A DNA stretch of 64,000 bases from Clostridia bacterium (GCA_017444825.1 JAFSVU010000026.1:22009-86008), one strand, 5' to 3'. Shown: positions 1 to 9,544, numbered from the stretch's first letter. Numbers and translations are program-made. The notes: generated by a model not told the origin, from the letters alone.

Positions 1-1080
1 AACCTCGCCGGTGTCCTTGCTCCTTACGTCCGAAAGCGCTGCGTCCATTGCAAGATAGGATGCGTTTGATTTAGGGGACGTAGCCACTGTTACAGCGGCC
101 TGTGAGAGCAATATCCTGGCCTCTGGCATTCCTATCATCCTGACAGCCTCCTGAACTGCTGTTGCAACCAGGACCGCATTGGGGTTTGCCATGCCCACGT
201 CCTCACTGGCACATATTGTGATCCTTCTCGCAAGGAAATTGATGTCCTCACCGGCGTAAAGAGCCCTGGCAAGATAAAATACCGCCGCATCGGGATCTGA
301 ACCGCGCATGGATTTAATCATGGCGCTGATATTGTCGTAATGCCCTTCTCCGGATTTGTCGTACTGAACGACCTTCCTTTGGAGACATTCCGATATCTCA
401 TCCCTTGTGATGGTAAAAGGAACCATCAGGTCCCGCTCCGTGCCCATAACGGCAAGTTCAAGAGCGTTAAGAGCGATCCTGGCATCTCCGGAGCTGGTTA
501 TCGCAAGGAAATCAAGGGCGTCATCCTCGATAGTTATATCAAGATTTCCGTAGCCTCTCTCTTTATCGCAAATAGCATGCTTTACGATGGACTTTATATT
601 GTCCTCGGTAAGCGGATGGAGCTGAAAAACCGTCGACCTTGAAATGATAGCCTTGTTTACTTCGAAAAAAGGATTTTCGGTCGTGGCGCCAATGAGTATC
701 ACGGAACCGTTCTCCACAGAAGGAAGCAGCGCGTCCTGCTGGGCCTTATTGAACCTGTGGATCTCGTCGATAAAGAGCACTACTCTACCGCCGGGATATA
801 TCATCTTATTCTCCGCATCTGCGCAGATCTTCTTTATATCGGAAACGCCGGAACTGACCGCGTTCAGCTTTTCAAAGCCGCAGGCTGTGGTTTCGGCAAT
901 GATCCTTGCAAGAGATGTTTTACCTGTTCCCGGAGGGCCGAAGAATATAACGGACGAAAGACGGTCAGCCTTGATCATACGGTACAAAAGCTTACCCTTA
1001 CCCAGAATATGCTCCTGCCCGTAGAACTCTTCAATGCTCCGCGGACACATTCTGTATGCGAGTGGCTCCTTCGATGCCAT
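1..1080 (-). CDS. rarA: Replication-associated recombination protein RarA/MgsA, AAA+ ATPase (3' end outside window)
   Basis: Cytoplasmic AAA+ ATPase of the clamp-loader-like RarA (MgsA) family, which acts at stalled replication forks. About 360 codons are present; the C-terminus lies beyond base 1. The translation begins MASKEPLAYRMCP and shows Walker A GPPGTGKTSLAR, Walker B LFIDEIHRFNKAQQD, the sensor-1 region GATTENPFFEV, and the downstream segment SMRGSDPDAAVFYLAR that separates RarA from RuvB. The ATG at 1078-1080 follows an AGGGGGA ribosome site. It lies 40 bases downstream of glyA on the same strand, so it may be the last gene of that operon. The family call is firm; the in vivo role is taken from family knowledge. 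Confidence 0.93.
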   Translation of the reverse strand, partial: MASKEPLAYRMCPRSIEEFYGQEHILGKGKLLYRMIKADRLSSVIFFGPPGTGKTSLARIIAETTACGFEKLNAVSSGVSDIKKICADAENKMIYPGGRVVLFIDEIHRFNKAQQDALLPSVENGSVILIGATTENPFFEVNKAIISRSTVFQLHPLTEDNIKSIVKHAICDKERGYGNLDITIEDDALDFLAITSSGDARIALNALELAVMGTERDLMVPFTITRDEISECLQRKVVQYDKSGEGHYDNISAMIKSMRGSDPDAAVFYLARALYAGEDINFLARRITICASEDVGMANPNAVLVATAVQEAVRMIGMPEARILLSQAAVTVATSPKSNASYLAMDAALSDVRSKDTGEV

Positions 1081-1120
1081 TGGTTTCCCCCTGAAATAGG
1101 ATTAATTCTTAATGATTATA

Positions 1121-2377
1121 TCACGGAAGGATGTCTTCGTACAGAGGAAAAGCGTGAAGAAGTTCCTTAACGCCCTTTGTCACATATTCCTTTGAACCTT
1201 CATAGTCCTTGAGAGTTCTCACTATAAGATCGGCAATTACGTCCATATCCTTCTCCTTCATGCCTCTTGTGGTGACCGCAGGTGTTCCAAGCCTTATACC
1301 TGAAGTAACCGTGGGCTTTTCGGGATCGAAAGGAATGGTGTTTTTGTTGCACGTAATAAAGACCTCGTCAAGCATATGCTGGGCATCTTTTCCCGTGATG
1401 CCAAAGCTGCTCTTTACATCCACCAGCATCATGTGATTGTCGGTGCCACCGGATACGAGTCTTGCGCCGCGTGTCATAAGGCTGTCTGCCAGGGCCTTGG
1501 CGTTTTTAACGATCTGCTTCTGATATTCCTTGAAGTCCGGCTGGAGCGCTTCCTTGAGCGCAACTGCTTTAGCTGCAACGATGTGGCAAAGAGGCCCGCC
1601 CTGGACACCAGGGAATATTGATTTGTCAATGGCTTTTGCGATGGTCTCATCGGTTGTGAGTATCATACCGCCTCTCGGTCCTCTTAAAGTCTTATGGGTA
1701 GTGGTGGTGACAACGTCAGCGATACCTACGGGGCTGGGATGAAGTCCCGCCGCCACAAGACCTGCGATATGGGCAATATCAGCCATCAGATAGGCGCCGA
1801 CCTCGTCTGCGATTTCACGGAGTCGCTTAAAATCGATAATCCTCGGATATGCACTTGCGCCGGAAACGATGAGTTTCGGCTTTACCATTAGAGCAAGTTC
1901 TCTCAAATTGTCGTAATCAAGGCGCTCTGTCTCTTTATTATAACCGTAATGTACCACGTTGAACCATTTTCCGGAGATGTTTACGGGGCTTCCATGAGTG
2001 AGGTGTCCGCCCTGATTGAGGTCCATACCCATTATTGTATCTCCGGGATTTAGCAGCGCGAAATATACCGCAATGTTTGCAGAGGAGCCTGAGTGAGGCT
2101 GGACATTGGCGTATTTGGCGCCAAAAAGCTCTTTTGCTCTTTCGATAGCAAGATTTTCGCTCACGTCCACAACTTCACAGCCGCCGTAATACCGTCTTCC
2201 GGGATAACCCTCGGCATATTTATTGGTCATAACCGAACCTGCCGCCGCAAGAACTGCCGGTGTAACAAAATTCTCAGACGCTATAAGCTCGATCTTTTCC
2301 TGCTGTCTGATCTTTTCTCCTCTAATCGCCTCATATATCTCAGGGTCAGAATTCTTAAGTGCTTCAAAAATGTCCAT
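1121..2377 (-). CDS. glyA: Serine hydroxymethyltransferase
   Basis: PLP enzyme that interconverts serine and glycine and charges tetrahydrofolate with a one-carbon unit. The product has 418 residues, the normal bacterial length. Visible hallmarks are [12 protein letters not shown] (about 31-42), [15 protein letters not shown] (54-68), [11 protein letters not shown] (95-105), the cofactor-contacting [10 protein letters not shown] (198-207) and the PLP-lysine motif TTTTHKT with Lys229. The gene starts 28 bases after the stop of the pyrophosphorylase-isocitrate dehydrogenase fusion and precedes rarA, all on the minus strand. No glycine riboswitch or other leader fits in that short gap, so it is probably expressed from promoters further upstream. 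Confidence 0.98.
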   Translation of the reverse strand: MDIFEALKNSDPEIYEAIRGEKIRQQEKIELIASENFVTPAVLAAAGSVMTNKYAEGYPGRRYYGGCEVVDVSENLAIERAKELFGAKYANVQPHSGSSANIAVYFALLNPGDTIMGMDLNQGGHLTHGSPVNISGKWFNVVHYGYNKETERLDYDNLRELALMVKPKLIVSGASAYPRIIDFKRLREIADEVGAYLMADIAHIAGLVAAGLHPSPVGIADVVTTTTHKTLRGPRGGMILTTDETIAKAIDKSIFPGVQGGPLCHIVAAKAVALKEALQPDFKEYQKQIVKNAKALADSLMTRGARLVSGGTDNHMMLVDVKSSFGITGKDAQHMLDEVFITCNKNTIPFDPEKPTVTSGIRLGTPAVTTRGMKEKDMDVIADLIVRTLKDYEGSKEYVTKGVKELLHAFPLYEDILP

Positions 2378-2405
2378 GCTTTCTCCTTACGATTATTGAT
2401 TATTT

Positions 2406-4838
2406 TCAGTCATAGATCCTCTTGGCGACCTCTTCAAGGAAGGAGTCGAGATCAAGAGTCGTCTTTTCTTCACAGCTTGAAAGCTTTACAAGGTCTCCCG
2501 TCATCATGCCAGAACCAACAAGATCAATCGTCGCCTTTTCGGTCCTGTCGGCAAAGTCAATGAGATAAACGTTTCCGTCAAGCTCGCCCCTCTTGCGCAG
2601 TGCGCCTGTCCAGGCAAAAAGCGTTGCGATGGGATTTGTGGAGGTGGGTTCGCCGTTAAGATATCTCTTATAATGTCTCGGAATCGTTCCGTGGGCCGCC
2701 TCGTATTCAAAGCAGCCGTCGGGCGACACCAGCACGGAGGTCATCATTGAAAGGCTCCCGAAACATGCGGCCAGCATATCTGAGAAAACGTCTCCGTCGT
2801 AGTTCTTGGTGGCCCATACAAAACCGCCCTCTGACCTGACAACTCTTGCCACTGCATCGTCGATCAAAGTGTAAAAATAGGTCAGACCGGCTTTCTCAAA
2901 AGCCTCCTTGTACTCATTGTCGTAGACCTCCTGGAAAATATCCTTAAATCTGTGATCGTATGTCTTTGAGACGGTATCTTTTGCGGAGAACCAGAGGTCC
3001 ATTCCGCAGGAAAGGCTGAAGCCCATGCAGGATCTGGCAAAGGACCTAATGGATCCGTCTTCATTGTGCATGCCCATTACTATACCGGAGGACCTTGAAA
3101 AATCATGAATATCGGTCTCCGTTATCGAGCCGTCCGCAGATGTTATCTTTATAGAGGCCTTAGCGCCCTTTTCCACCTTGACCTCTTTTGCGGCATAAAT
3201 ATCACCGTAGGCATGACGTGCTATGATGATGGGCTTTTTCCAGCCGCTCACCAGAGGCGAAATACCGTTCACAATGATCGGTGACCTGAATACGGTACCG
3301 TCAAGGATCTCCCTGATAGTGGCGTTAGGAGATCTCCAGAGTTTTTTGAGATCGTATTCGGTGAGGCGCTGAGCGTTAGGCGTTATGGTTGCGCATTTGA
3401 CGCCAACTTTTAGCCTCTTTATCGCGTATGACGCATCCTTTGTAACCTGATCGTCAGTTTTGTCCCTGTTTACAAGACCGAGGTCATAGTATTCGGTATT
3501 GAGATCGATGAAAGGAAGAAGTACCTTCTCCTTAATCTTTTCCCAGACCACTCTGGTCATCTCATCACCGTCAAGCTCTGCGATCTTGTCCATTTGAATC
3601 CTGTACTTGCGGTAGAAAAGATTTCTTGCAGTTGCGGGACTGTCCACACCGGTGGCGTTTTTGATGGGTGCAAACTCGTCTTCACGTTTGATCCTGAATG
3701 CAGTAACGTCGTCAATATAGCTGAAAATATCAAACAGGAACATCTCAAGCTTTATGGAATCCGGCTTTTCGGGTTTAAAAGTGTTTCCGTTTTCGTCAAG
3801 TCTTTCTACTTTTTTAATGTACCTGTGGTAGGGAAGCCCGCTGCCGGCAACCTTTTCAAGTATTGATTTTTTGAATACGTAGATGCCGGCATTGACGTCG
3901 CCGTAAGTATACGTGCCGTCGGCGTTTTTCATATTGGCCATTTCCGGGGTTACCTCGGAATACTCGATCACACAAGGCTTACCGTTTTTAACACAGTAAA
4001 CGCCTGCTTTTTCATCGGGACCGGCCTTCATAAGAGTCTTTGTAAGGCAGGATTTCCCGGTGACCTCTGAGCAGCCGATAAAAACCGGGTCGCAGAGCTC
4101 GACCAGGCAGTTGTCTATTTGGTCAATAAACACGTAATCAGCTTTACGTCCATCTTCTGAATCAAGCACACCGCCTGAGATAAGAGCGCTGAATATGCCT
4201 CCGTTTCCGTCAGCGGCTGTGACCACTTTGTCTTTCTCGGCGAGCATCATGCTTCCGTTCATATCGAAAACAGGTATCATGTTCTGGCAGAACAACGTGA
4301 TCTTATCCTTGGGATATCCGAAATAACCGTTTTCCTCAAAGAACTCAAGAGTTTTTTCGTGGTTTATCTCGGATGTCATAACATAGAGGTGAATATATGC
4401 CCCAAATTTCTTATGGATCGTCGAAAGCTGATCCACCTGTAACTCAAACAGTGATTTATGAGTCGGAAGGCCCATATCAAAAGTCCCCTTAGGACCCTCA
4501 TGCCCGAGCCTTGATCCCTGGCCGCCGGCCATGCTCACACATATAACTCCGCCTCTTTTGATAACTTCGACACCTTTGTTGAAATAAAGATCGTATTCGG
4601 AAGATCCATACTCCGGTCTTTCAATTACCTCGATCGGTTTAAGATCAGAAACAGAAACCTCCGCATCCTGATCAGCGCCGGTCTTTGAAGGAGCTGCGAA
4701 TGACTTTTCAAAATCAATGCTTTTTATGCTTTTATACAGCTTGTCCTTTCCCTCCTCACCGAGAACATCCCAGTATTTGAGAAGGTGCTGCTGTCCGTAT
4801 TTTTCGGTAATAGTTTTAAGTTCAATAAATTTATCCAT
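2406..4838 (-). CDS. Fusion: UDP-sugar (UDP-GlcNAc-type) pyrophosphorylase + eukaryotic-type NADP-isocitrate dehydrogenase
   Basis: One uninterrupted 810-codon frame joins two complete enzymes. Residues 1 to about 412 are a UDPGP-family nucleotidyltransferase: signature MAGGQGSRLGHEGPKG (103-118), GDVNAGIYVF, and the C-terminal FAPIKNATGVDSPATAR typical of UAP1-like UDP-GlcNAc pyrophosphorylases. Residues about 413-810 are a full homodimeric NADP-isocitrate dehydrogenase of the eukaryotic cytosolic type: ELDGDEMTR, DQVTKDASYAIKRLKVGVKCATITP, the substrate arginine in PIIIARHAYGD, LIDDAVARVVRSEGGFVWA, YDGDVFSD and STNPIATLFAWTGALRKRG. The bases at the joint (3575-3610) show no stop or frameshift. 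A methionine at the joint (ATG at 3593) is preceded by AGGA, so internal initiation of the dehydrogenase is possible. Citrate synthase ends 9 bases upstream, so two citrate-to-2-oxoglutarate steps are co-transcribed; no aconitase gene is present here. I know of no described enzyme with this architecture. Confidence 0.93.
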   Translation of the reverse strand: MDKFIELKTITEKYGQQHLLKYWDVLGEEGKDKLYKSIKSIDFEKSFAAPSKTGADQDAEVSVSDLKPIEVIERPEYGSSEYDLYFNKGVEVIKRGGVICVSMAGGQGSRLGHEGPKGTFDMGLPTHKSLFELQVDQLSTIHKKFGAYIHLYVMTSEINHEKTLEFFEENGYFGYPKDKITLFCQNMIPVFDMNGSMMLAEKDKVVTAADGNGGIFSALISGGVLDSEDGRKADYVFIDQIDNCLVELCDPVFIGCSEVTGKSCLTKTLMKAGPDEKAGVYCVKNGKPCVIEYSEVTPEMANMKNADGTYTYGDVNAGIYVFKKSILEKVAGSGLPYHRYIKKVERLDENGNTFKPEKPDSIKLEMFLFDIFSYIDDVTAFRIKREDEFAPIKNATGVDSPATARNLFYRKYRIQMDKIAELDGDEMTRVVWEKIKEKVLLPFIDLNTEYYDLGLVNRDKTDDQVTKDASYAIKRLKVGVKCATITPNAQRLTEYDLKKLWRSPNATIREILDGTVFRSPIIVNGISPLVSGWKKPIIIARHAYGDIYAAKEVKVEKGAKASIKITSADGSITETDIHDFSRSSGIVMGMHNEDGSIRSFARSCMGFSLSCGMDLWFSAKDTVSKTYDHRFKDIFQEVYDNEYKEAFEKAGLTYFYTLIDDAVARVVRSEGGFVWATKNYDGDVFSDMLAACFGSLSMMTSVLVSPDGCFEYEAAHGTIPRHYKRYLNGEPTSTNPIATLFAWTGALRKRGELDGNVYLIDFADRTEKATIDLVGSGMMTGDLVKLSSCEEKTTLDLDSFLEEVAKRIYD

Positions 4839-4847
4839 GTTCGATCA

Positions 4848-6209
4848 TTAATTTCTTGCTGAGAGCACCGTATACTGTTTGGTGCCTCCTACGTTTTTGT
4901 ATGCAGGCCTGATTATTCTCGGGTCTACCGTGAGTTCTTCTATCCTGTGAGCACACCAGCCGGGGAGCCTTGCGATTGCAAACAGCGGCGTAAAGAGCTC
5001 CGGAGGGATACCGAGCATTGAATAGACGAAACCGGAATATAAGTCTACGTTTGCACAAATTATAACATCGTGACCGCGAAGCTCGGCCATTGCCTTTGGC
5101 GTAAGCTTCTCGATAATGTTGTACAGCTTATATTCTTTGTGGAAGCCGGTTGCATAAGCCAGCTCCTCAGCCTTTTCCCTAAGCATCACGGCTCTCGGAT
5201 CGGAAAGCGTGTATACTGCGTGGCCCATACCGTATATGAGGCCGGTATTGTCGAAAGCTTCGCCCTTCAGTATCTTTATAAGATATCTGTATATTTCTTC
5301 TTCATCGCCAATGTCATTGACGTGCTCCTTGATATCCTCCACCATGGCCATGACTTTATGGTTGGCGCCGCCGTGTTTGGGACCCTTCAAAGAGTTTATG
5401 GCTGACGTCACCGCGGCATAGGTGTCGGTACCTGTGGAGCTTACGACTCTAATCGTAAAGGATGAGTTGTTTCCGCCGCCGTGCTCTGCGTGAAGCATCA
5501 TACAAAGGTCGAGCAGTTCAGCCTCCTGCCTGGTATAGACCGAATCCGGCCTGATCATGGCGAGGAAGTTCTCCGACGTGGAAAGCTCGGGATTCGGAGT
5601 GTGGATGACAAGACTCTTGTTGTCAAAATAATAGCTCTTGGCCTGGTAGGAATACGCGGCGATTGTGGGAAGCTGCGCGATCAAGTTAAGGCTCTGGCGT
5701 AGAACGTTTATAAGAGAAGTGTCGTCCGGATTATCGTCGTAAGAGTAGGATGCCATGACAGATCTTGCGATCTTGTTCATGATATTGCGGCTTGGCGCCT
5801 TCATGATCATGTCCTCGGTAAAGCCGAAAGGAAGATATCTGTGGTTTCCAAGATATTCTTTAACTTCCGTAAGTTCATGAACGTTTGGCAGCTGGCCTGT
5901 GAGAAGTAAAAAGCAGCACTCTTCAAAACCGAATCTGCCTTCGTTTCTTGCGGCGTTTACTATATCATATACGTCATAACCTCTGTAGAAGAGGCGGCCC
6001 TCCTCGGGTATTTTTTCTCCGTCCTCTGTGTGGTAACCTCTTACGTCACCGACTCTGGTCATACCGACTACAACACCTGTACCGTCGGCGTTTCTGAGAC
6101 CGCGTTTTACGTTATATTTAGTGTAGAGCTGAGGGTCGTTGCTTTTAACGGCACCGACAACTCCGCATAAGCTTTCTAAAAATGATTCGTATTTTTCATT
6201 ATCAGCCAA
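4848..6209 (-). CDS. gltA: Citrate synthase
   Basis: Condenses oxaloacetate with acetyl-CoA to citrate. Catalytic landmarks are LHAEHGGGNNSSFTIR, GPKHGGANHKVMAM and the aspartate region NVDLYSGFVYSMLGIP, followed by the arginine motif ARLPGWCAHRIEE. At about 453 residues it is longer than the roughly 370-residue Bacillus CitZ and closer to the long Clostridial forms with an N-terminal extension. The frame opens with GTG at 6218, but that codon overlaps the GGAGG site; TTG at 6209 has ideal 8-base spacing and is preferred. It follows trpS by about 40 bases and is directly followed by the isocitrate dehydrogenase fusion, which suggests an oxidative half-TCA branch for glutamate supply. Confidence 0.95.
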   Translation of the reverse strand: MADNEKYESFLESLCGVVGAVKSNDPQLYTKYNVKRGLRNADGTGVVVGMTRVGDVRGYHTEDGEKIPEEGRLFYRGYDVYDIVNAARNEGRFGFEECCFLLLTGQLPNVHELTEVKEYLGNHRYLPFGFTEDMIMKAPSRNIMNKIARSVMASYSYDDNPDDTSLINVLRQSLNLIAQLPTIAAYSYQAKSYYFDNKSLVIHTPNPELSTSENFLAMIRPDSVYTRQEAELLDLCMMLHAEHGGGNNSSFTIRVVSSTGTDTYAAVTSAINSLKGPKHGGANHKVMAMVEDIKEHVNDIGDEEEIYRYLIKILKGEAFDNTGLIYGMGHAVYTLSDPRAVMLREKAEELAYATGFHKEYKLYNIIEKLTPKAMAELRGHDVIICANVDLYSGFVYSMLGIPPELFTPLFAIARLPGWCAHRIEELTVDPRIIRPAYKNVGGTKQYTVLSARN

Positions 6210-6247
6210 GGGGCTCACCTCCGTTTAGCGGATAAGTTTTTATCCTT

Positions 6248-7252
6248 TCACCGGTTAACTATAAAACCGACTTTTTCGTACACTTCCTTAAGTGTTTTGT
6301 TTGCGTTCTCGCGGGCTATCTCAGCATTCTTATTGAAAATACTGTTCAGATAACCTTTGTCTTCGATATACTCGAAATATTTCTTTTGGATCGGCGCCAA
6401 TGCCGACGCCACCGACGTTCCCACAGCGATCTTAAAATCACCGTATCTGCTGCCCTCAAACTCCTTCATGACGTCATCTCTTGAGATGTCATTAATGGAA
6501 GCGTATATGTTGATCAGATTCGAAATACCGGGCTTGTTTTCCTCGTCATAAACTATCTCGCAGCCTGAATCGGTGACGGCCTTTTTGAACTTCTTAATGA
6601 TCACATCCTCCGGATCGGTGAGAAGGATGAAATTGTTCGTATTGGTGTCGGACTTTGACATTTTCTTTTCAGGTTCCTGAAGGCTCATTATCTTTGCGCT
6701 GTTCTGCGGAATAAAGGGTTCTGGCACCACGAATGTCTCACCGTAGATGTTATTGAATCTCTCGGCAATGTTTCTTGCAAGCTCAAGGTGCTGCTTCTGG
6801 TCCACGCCAATGGGAACCAGGTGTGTCTTGTAAAGCAAAATGTCCGCAGCCATGAGGACCGGGTATGTGAAAAGACCGCCGTTTACGTTGTCGGCGTGGC
6901 GCTGGCTCTTGTCTTTAAACTGGGTCATTCTTGAAAGCTCGCCTATATACGTGTAGCATCCGAGGATCCAGGAAAGCTCAGCATGTCCCGAAACATGGGA
7001 CTGCATGAAAAGTACGTTCTTATCGGGATCGAGGCCGCAGGCAAGATACAGAGCAAGAAGTTGGTATGATCTTTCTCTAAGGGCCTGAGGGTCCTGCCTC
7101 ACAGTAAGTGTGTGCATATCGACCACACAGTAATAGCAATTGTACTTATCCTGGAGCTTTCCGAAATTCTTAAGAGCGCCAAGGTAATTACCGAGAGTGA
7201 TCGAGCCCGAAGGCTGTATTCCGCTGAAGATTGTTTTTTTATCCGGGTCCAT
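6248..7252 (-). CDS. trpS: Tryptophanyl-tRNA synthetase
   Basis: Class I aminoacyl-tRNA synthetase that charges tRNA-Trp. The HIGH-like motif is in SGIQPSGSITLGNYLGAL near the N-terminus and the KMSKS loop is EKKMSKSDTN. The segment MQSHVSGHAELSWILGC and the specificity region GGLFTYPVLMAADILLY are typical of bacterial TrpRS. The frame is open 21 codons further upstream, but the ATG at 7250-7252 has AAAGGAG seven bases ahead and gives the family-standard start MDPDKKTIFSG (334 residues). I see no T-box consensus in the short leader, so expression appears to depend on the promoter at 7287-7315. Confidence 0.97.
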   Translation of the reverse strand: MDPDKKTIFSGIQPSGSITLGNYLGALKNFGKLQDKYNCYYCVVDMHTLTVRQDPQALRERSYQLLALYLACGLDPDKNVLFMQSHVSGHAELSWILGCYTYIGELSRMTQFKDKSQRHADNVNGGLFTYPVLMAADILLYKTHLVPIGVDQKQHLELARNIAERFNNIYGETFVVPEPFIPQNSAKIMSLQEPEKKMSKSDTNTNNFILLTDPEDVIIKKFKKAVTDSGCEIVYDEENKPGISNLINIYASINDISRDDVMKEFEGSRYGDFKIAVGTSVASALAPIQKKYFEYIEDKGYLNSIFNKNAEIARENANKTLKEVYEKVGFIVNR

Positions 7253-7286
7253 AACCAATGCTCCTTTTCCAGATTTATAAACTTTA

Positions 7287-7315
7287 ATTATAGTATTGCT
7301 CTCTTCAAAATTCAA
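7287..7315 (-). promoter_or_regulatory. Sigma-A promoter for trpS
   Basis: On the minus strand TTGAAT (7310-7315) and TATAAT (7287-7292) are separated by 17 bases. The expected start of transcription is about 30 bases from the trpS ATG, leaving room for the ribosome site but no regulatory leader. Confidence 0.75.
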
Positions 7316-7344
7316 TTACTTTCTATACCGGATCACTGCCGCTA

Positions 7345-8232
7345 TCAGCATTGCCCTCTCCCCGGTTCTGAACGTTTTACAAACGTGCTGATAAGTTTCT
7401 TCCTGCTTTCCGATATGAAATAGGTAGCAATGAAGCCGCACACTATGGCTGGCACAAGCGCCGCACATATATCAAGTGGAGATGCATGGGCAGTTATGTT
7501 TCCAAAGAAAAAATAGGCGTAGTGAACTGCGGGATATACTGAAAGTGCGAAAACGATACCGAGAAATACCTTGTTCAGTTTTACGGTATCTTTCATGATC
7601 GGAGGAATGATCGCAGAACCGAACAATACGGACAAGGTGAAGAATCCCTGCCCGAACAGATCAGCGTAAACTCTGGGATCCTTGGTTACAGGCCGGTCTA
7701 CAGGCTTTTTGGAAAGCTCGATGATCGATTTTGTAAGCCCGCCCAAAGAAAACAATGCGACAAACAGCAGGATAGCTGCAACAGCAAGCATCACCATGAA
7801 AAACTTTGACGTCTTGATCACGCTTTCCATCCTTCTGATATCTTTAATGCTTTTCCTTTCCTTTTCTATGTCTGTATATGATCTGCCGTCCCTTTTATAA
7901 TTCTGCTTTGCGATCCCCAGCTTATCGTAACGCCATTTTATCCCGAGAGCCAGGAAGGAAAAAACGCCAAGGAGCAGAAACGCACACATGTTCAGAATGA
8001 AATAAAACACAAAGGGAAGGATCTGGTCTCCATATTCGTACCCTGTGAACGCCTCGGCGTACTTACAGTTGTTAATGTAGAAAGACGTGGATACCGCGAC
8101 AAAGGAAACCACACCCAGCGCTATCGCCAAAAATTTACGGATATTATAGACAAATGAGGCATGTTCAAGCATTGGCCCGGAGGCTGTGTTATCAGAGTTT
8201 ATATCAGCTTTATTATTTCCGAAAGACTTCAC
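7345..8232 (-). CDS. Multi-pass membrane protein of unknown function
   Basis: About 295 residues with roughly six hydrophobic spans: two near the N-terminus (around residues 32-52 and 75-100), a charged cytoplasmic linker rich in Lys and Arg (KRDGRSYTDIEKERKSIKDIRRMES), then four more spans in the C-terminal half. No family motif is recognised and no function is proposed. The frame opens at GTG 8241, but that overlaps the GGGAGG ribosome site; GTG at 8230-8232 lies 8 bases downstream of it and is the better start. It has its own promoter (8269-8297) and precedes trpS on the same strand, but trpS also has a promoter, so a functional link is doubtful. Confidence 0.8.
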   Translation of the reverse strand: MKSFGNNKADINSDNTASGPMLEHASFVYNIRKFLAIALGVVSFVAVSTSFYINNCKYAEAFTGYEYGDQILPFVFYFILNMCAFLLLGVFSFLALGIKWRYDKLGIAKQNYKRDGRSYTDIEKERKSIKDIRRMESVIKTSKFFMVMLAVAAILLFVALFSLGGLTKSIIELSKKPVDRPVTKDPRVYADLFGQGFFTLSVLFGSAIIPPIMKDTVKLNKVFLGIVFALSVYPAVHYAYFFFGNITAHASPLDICAALVPAIVCGFIATYFISESRKKLISTFVKRSEPGRGQC

Positions 8233-8268
8233 CAAGATCACCTCCCGATTATAAGCATATACATCTTT

Positions 8269-8297
8269 ATTTTATTAAATACAAACCAATGAGTCAA
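8269..8297 (-). promoter_or_regulatory. Sigma-A promoter for the membrane-protein gene
   Basis: TTGACT (8292-8297) and TAAAAT (8269-8274) on the minus strand are spaced 17 bases apart and sit about 37 bases upstream of the preferred GTG start. Confidence 0.7.
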
Positions 8298-8460
8298 TAC
8301 GATACTTTAGCAAGATAAAGAGCTAAAGAGATTGACAAACTGTTTCGGAAGGCTTAAGAAATCATAAAACAGTAAAATCAACTTGCTTTTATTTTATATA
8401 TATGATACTCTTCGCAAAGGTTCCCCCTTCCGGGACCGGAAAGGCATTGTTAAGATCAGT

Positions 8461-9468
8461 ATGAAAGAGCATTCACGATTTACCGATATTATCAAGGATA
8501 GACTGAACTCCATCAAGGTGGCATTGGCTATTCTGTTAGCTGCCGGTGTCGTTCTATGTGTCGGTTCTCTACAGAAGAAGCTTGAGGATAAAAAAAATAC
8601 CCTAAGTGACGTAAACAGCGCAATCAACGAGGTCGCAGGAAAGATCAGCGGAGAGTATTCCACATCAGAAGACATGGTGGAAGCTATCGAGCAGATCTAC
8701 GATATAATTTCGGAAAAGCAGAATGAGTTAGAAGAGCTGGTAAAAACCAATGAGCAAAACCGTGAGATCCTGAATTCTCAAAACGAAACGATTACGTCTC
8801 AAAACAATACTATTATTGAATACTCGGAAACCATCGATTCCCAGGCCCAGGCAATAGAACAGCGAGATGAAGCCATTGATGAGATAACAAGGATCGTCGG
8901 GAAAGATATCGATCCTATTGACGGCGATGCGCTTAAGAGTGCCATTCAGGACATAGAGGAAACTGAAAAGGTTATAGTTCAGACATATAAAACTCCTGTT
9001 CAGATGACCGCTTACTATCAGCAATTAGAGGAAACAAAGTCCGAGCTTACTGAGATGCTTAGCTTCTATCCCGACGGAAATCCCGCTGTAGGTGAGATTT
9101 CATACACCTTCGGAAACCACTACGTAAAGAAGAACGGAAAAACAGTCACTTCATTCCACAGAGGTCTTGATATTTATAATAAAAACGGCGGCGCGATATA
9201 CGCAACAGCAGACGGCACGGTCACCGAAGTACATTTAAGAGATGACGGGACGGGCCTTGGTTATTATGTCAGGATCGATCACGGAAACGGCTATATGACT
9301 CTCTATGGACACGTAAAATCAGCCACTGTTCAGGTCGGAGATAAAGTCGAAAAAGGTCAGCAGATAGCATGGATGGGAAAAACGGGAGCCGCGACGGGTA
9401 TTCACGTACACTATGAGGTTTACCTCTACGGAAAGCTTCAGGATCCCATAAACTATGTAGATTATTGA
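8461..9468 (+). CDS. Membrane-anchored M23 family metallopeptidase with coiled-coil stalk
   Basis: Predicted cell-wall endopeptidase. From the ATG at 8461 (335 residues) the order is a short cytoplasmic tail, one transmembrane span (VALAILLAAGVVLCVGSL), a long coiled-coil stalk rich in Glu, Gln and Asn (about residues 45-175, with a repeated ILNSQNETITSQNNTI pattern), and a C-terminal LytM/M23 domain. Zinc ligands are visible in SFHRGLDIYN (HxxxD) and GIHVHYEVYL (HxH); GNGYMTLYGHV and GATG are also typical. The coiled coil plus M23 layout resembles FtsEX- or divisome-linked EnvC-like hydrolases, which is inference. The ribosome site is weak, and the frame is open to a TTG at 8383. A terminator follows, and the penicillin-binding protein lies next on the same strand. 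Confidence 0.88.
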   Translation: MKEHSRFTDIIKDRLNSIKVALAILLAAGVVLCVGSLQKKLEDKKNTLSDVNSAINEVAGKISGEYSTSEDMVEAIEQIYDIISEKQNELEELVKTNEQNREILNSQNETITSQNNTIIEYSETIDSQAQAIEQRDEAIDEITRIVGKDIDPIDGDALKSAIQDIEETEKVIVQTYKTPVQMTAYYQQLEETKSELTEMLSFYPDGNPAVGEISYTFGNHYVKKNGKTVTSFHRGLDIYNKNGGAIYATADGTVTEVHLRDDGTGLGYYVRIDHGNGYMTLYGHVKSATVQVGDKVEKGQQIAWMGKTGAATGIHVHYEVYLYGKLQDPINYVDY

Positions 9469-9482
9469 TAAATAAAGAAGCC

Positions 9483-9506
9483 GGGGACATACGCTGTCCC
9501 CTTTTT
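9483..9506 (+). terminator. Rho-independent terminator after the M23 peptidase gene
   Basis: Perfect 7-bp stem GGGGACA / TGTCCCC with a 5-base loop followed by TTTTT. Confidence 0.9.
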
Positions 9507-9535
9507 AAATGATTAAAGATATTTTTATAAAATAC

Positions 9536-9544
9536 TGTTATAAT
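9536..9544 (+). promoter_or_regulatory. Extended -10 promoter for the penicillin-binding protein gene
   Basis: TGtTATAAT is an extended -10 element. No good -35 hexamer lies 16-18 bases upstream. The GTG start is at 9592. Confidence 0.6.

Noticed and set aside
3575..3610. Frameshift or missed stop between the pyrophosphorylase and the isocitrate dehydrogenase
   Set aside because: The bases read through in one frame (RKYRIQMDKIAELDGDEMTR) with both family motifs in register. Internal initiation at the Met is possible but does not remove the fusion.
8332..8360. Promoter TTGACA-17-TAAGAA for the M23 peptidase gene
   Set aside because: The -35 is perfect but the -10 matches only three of six positions, so it is not listed as a feature; the true start of transcription is unclear.
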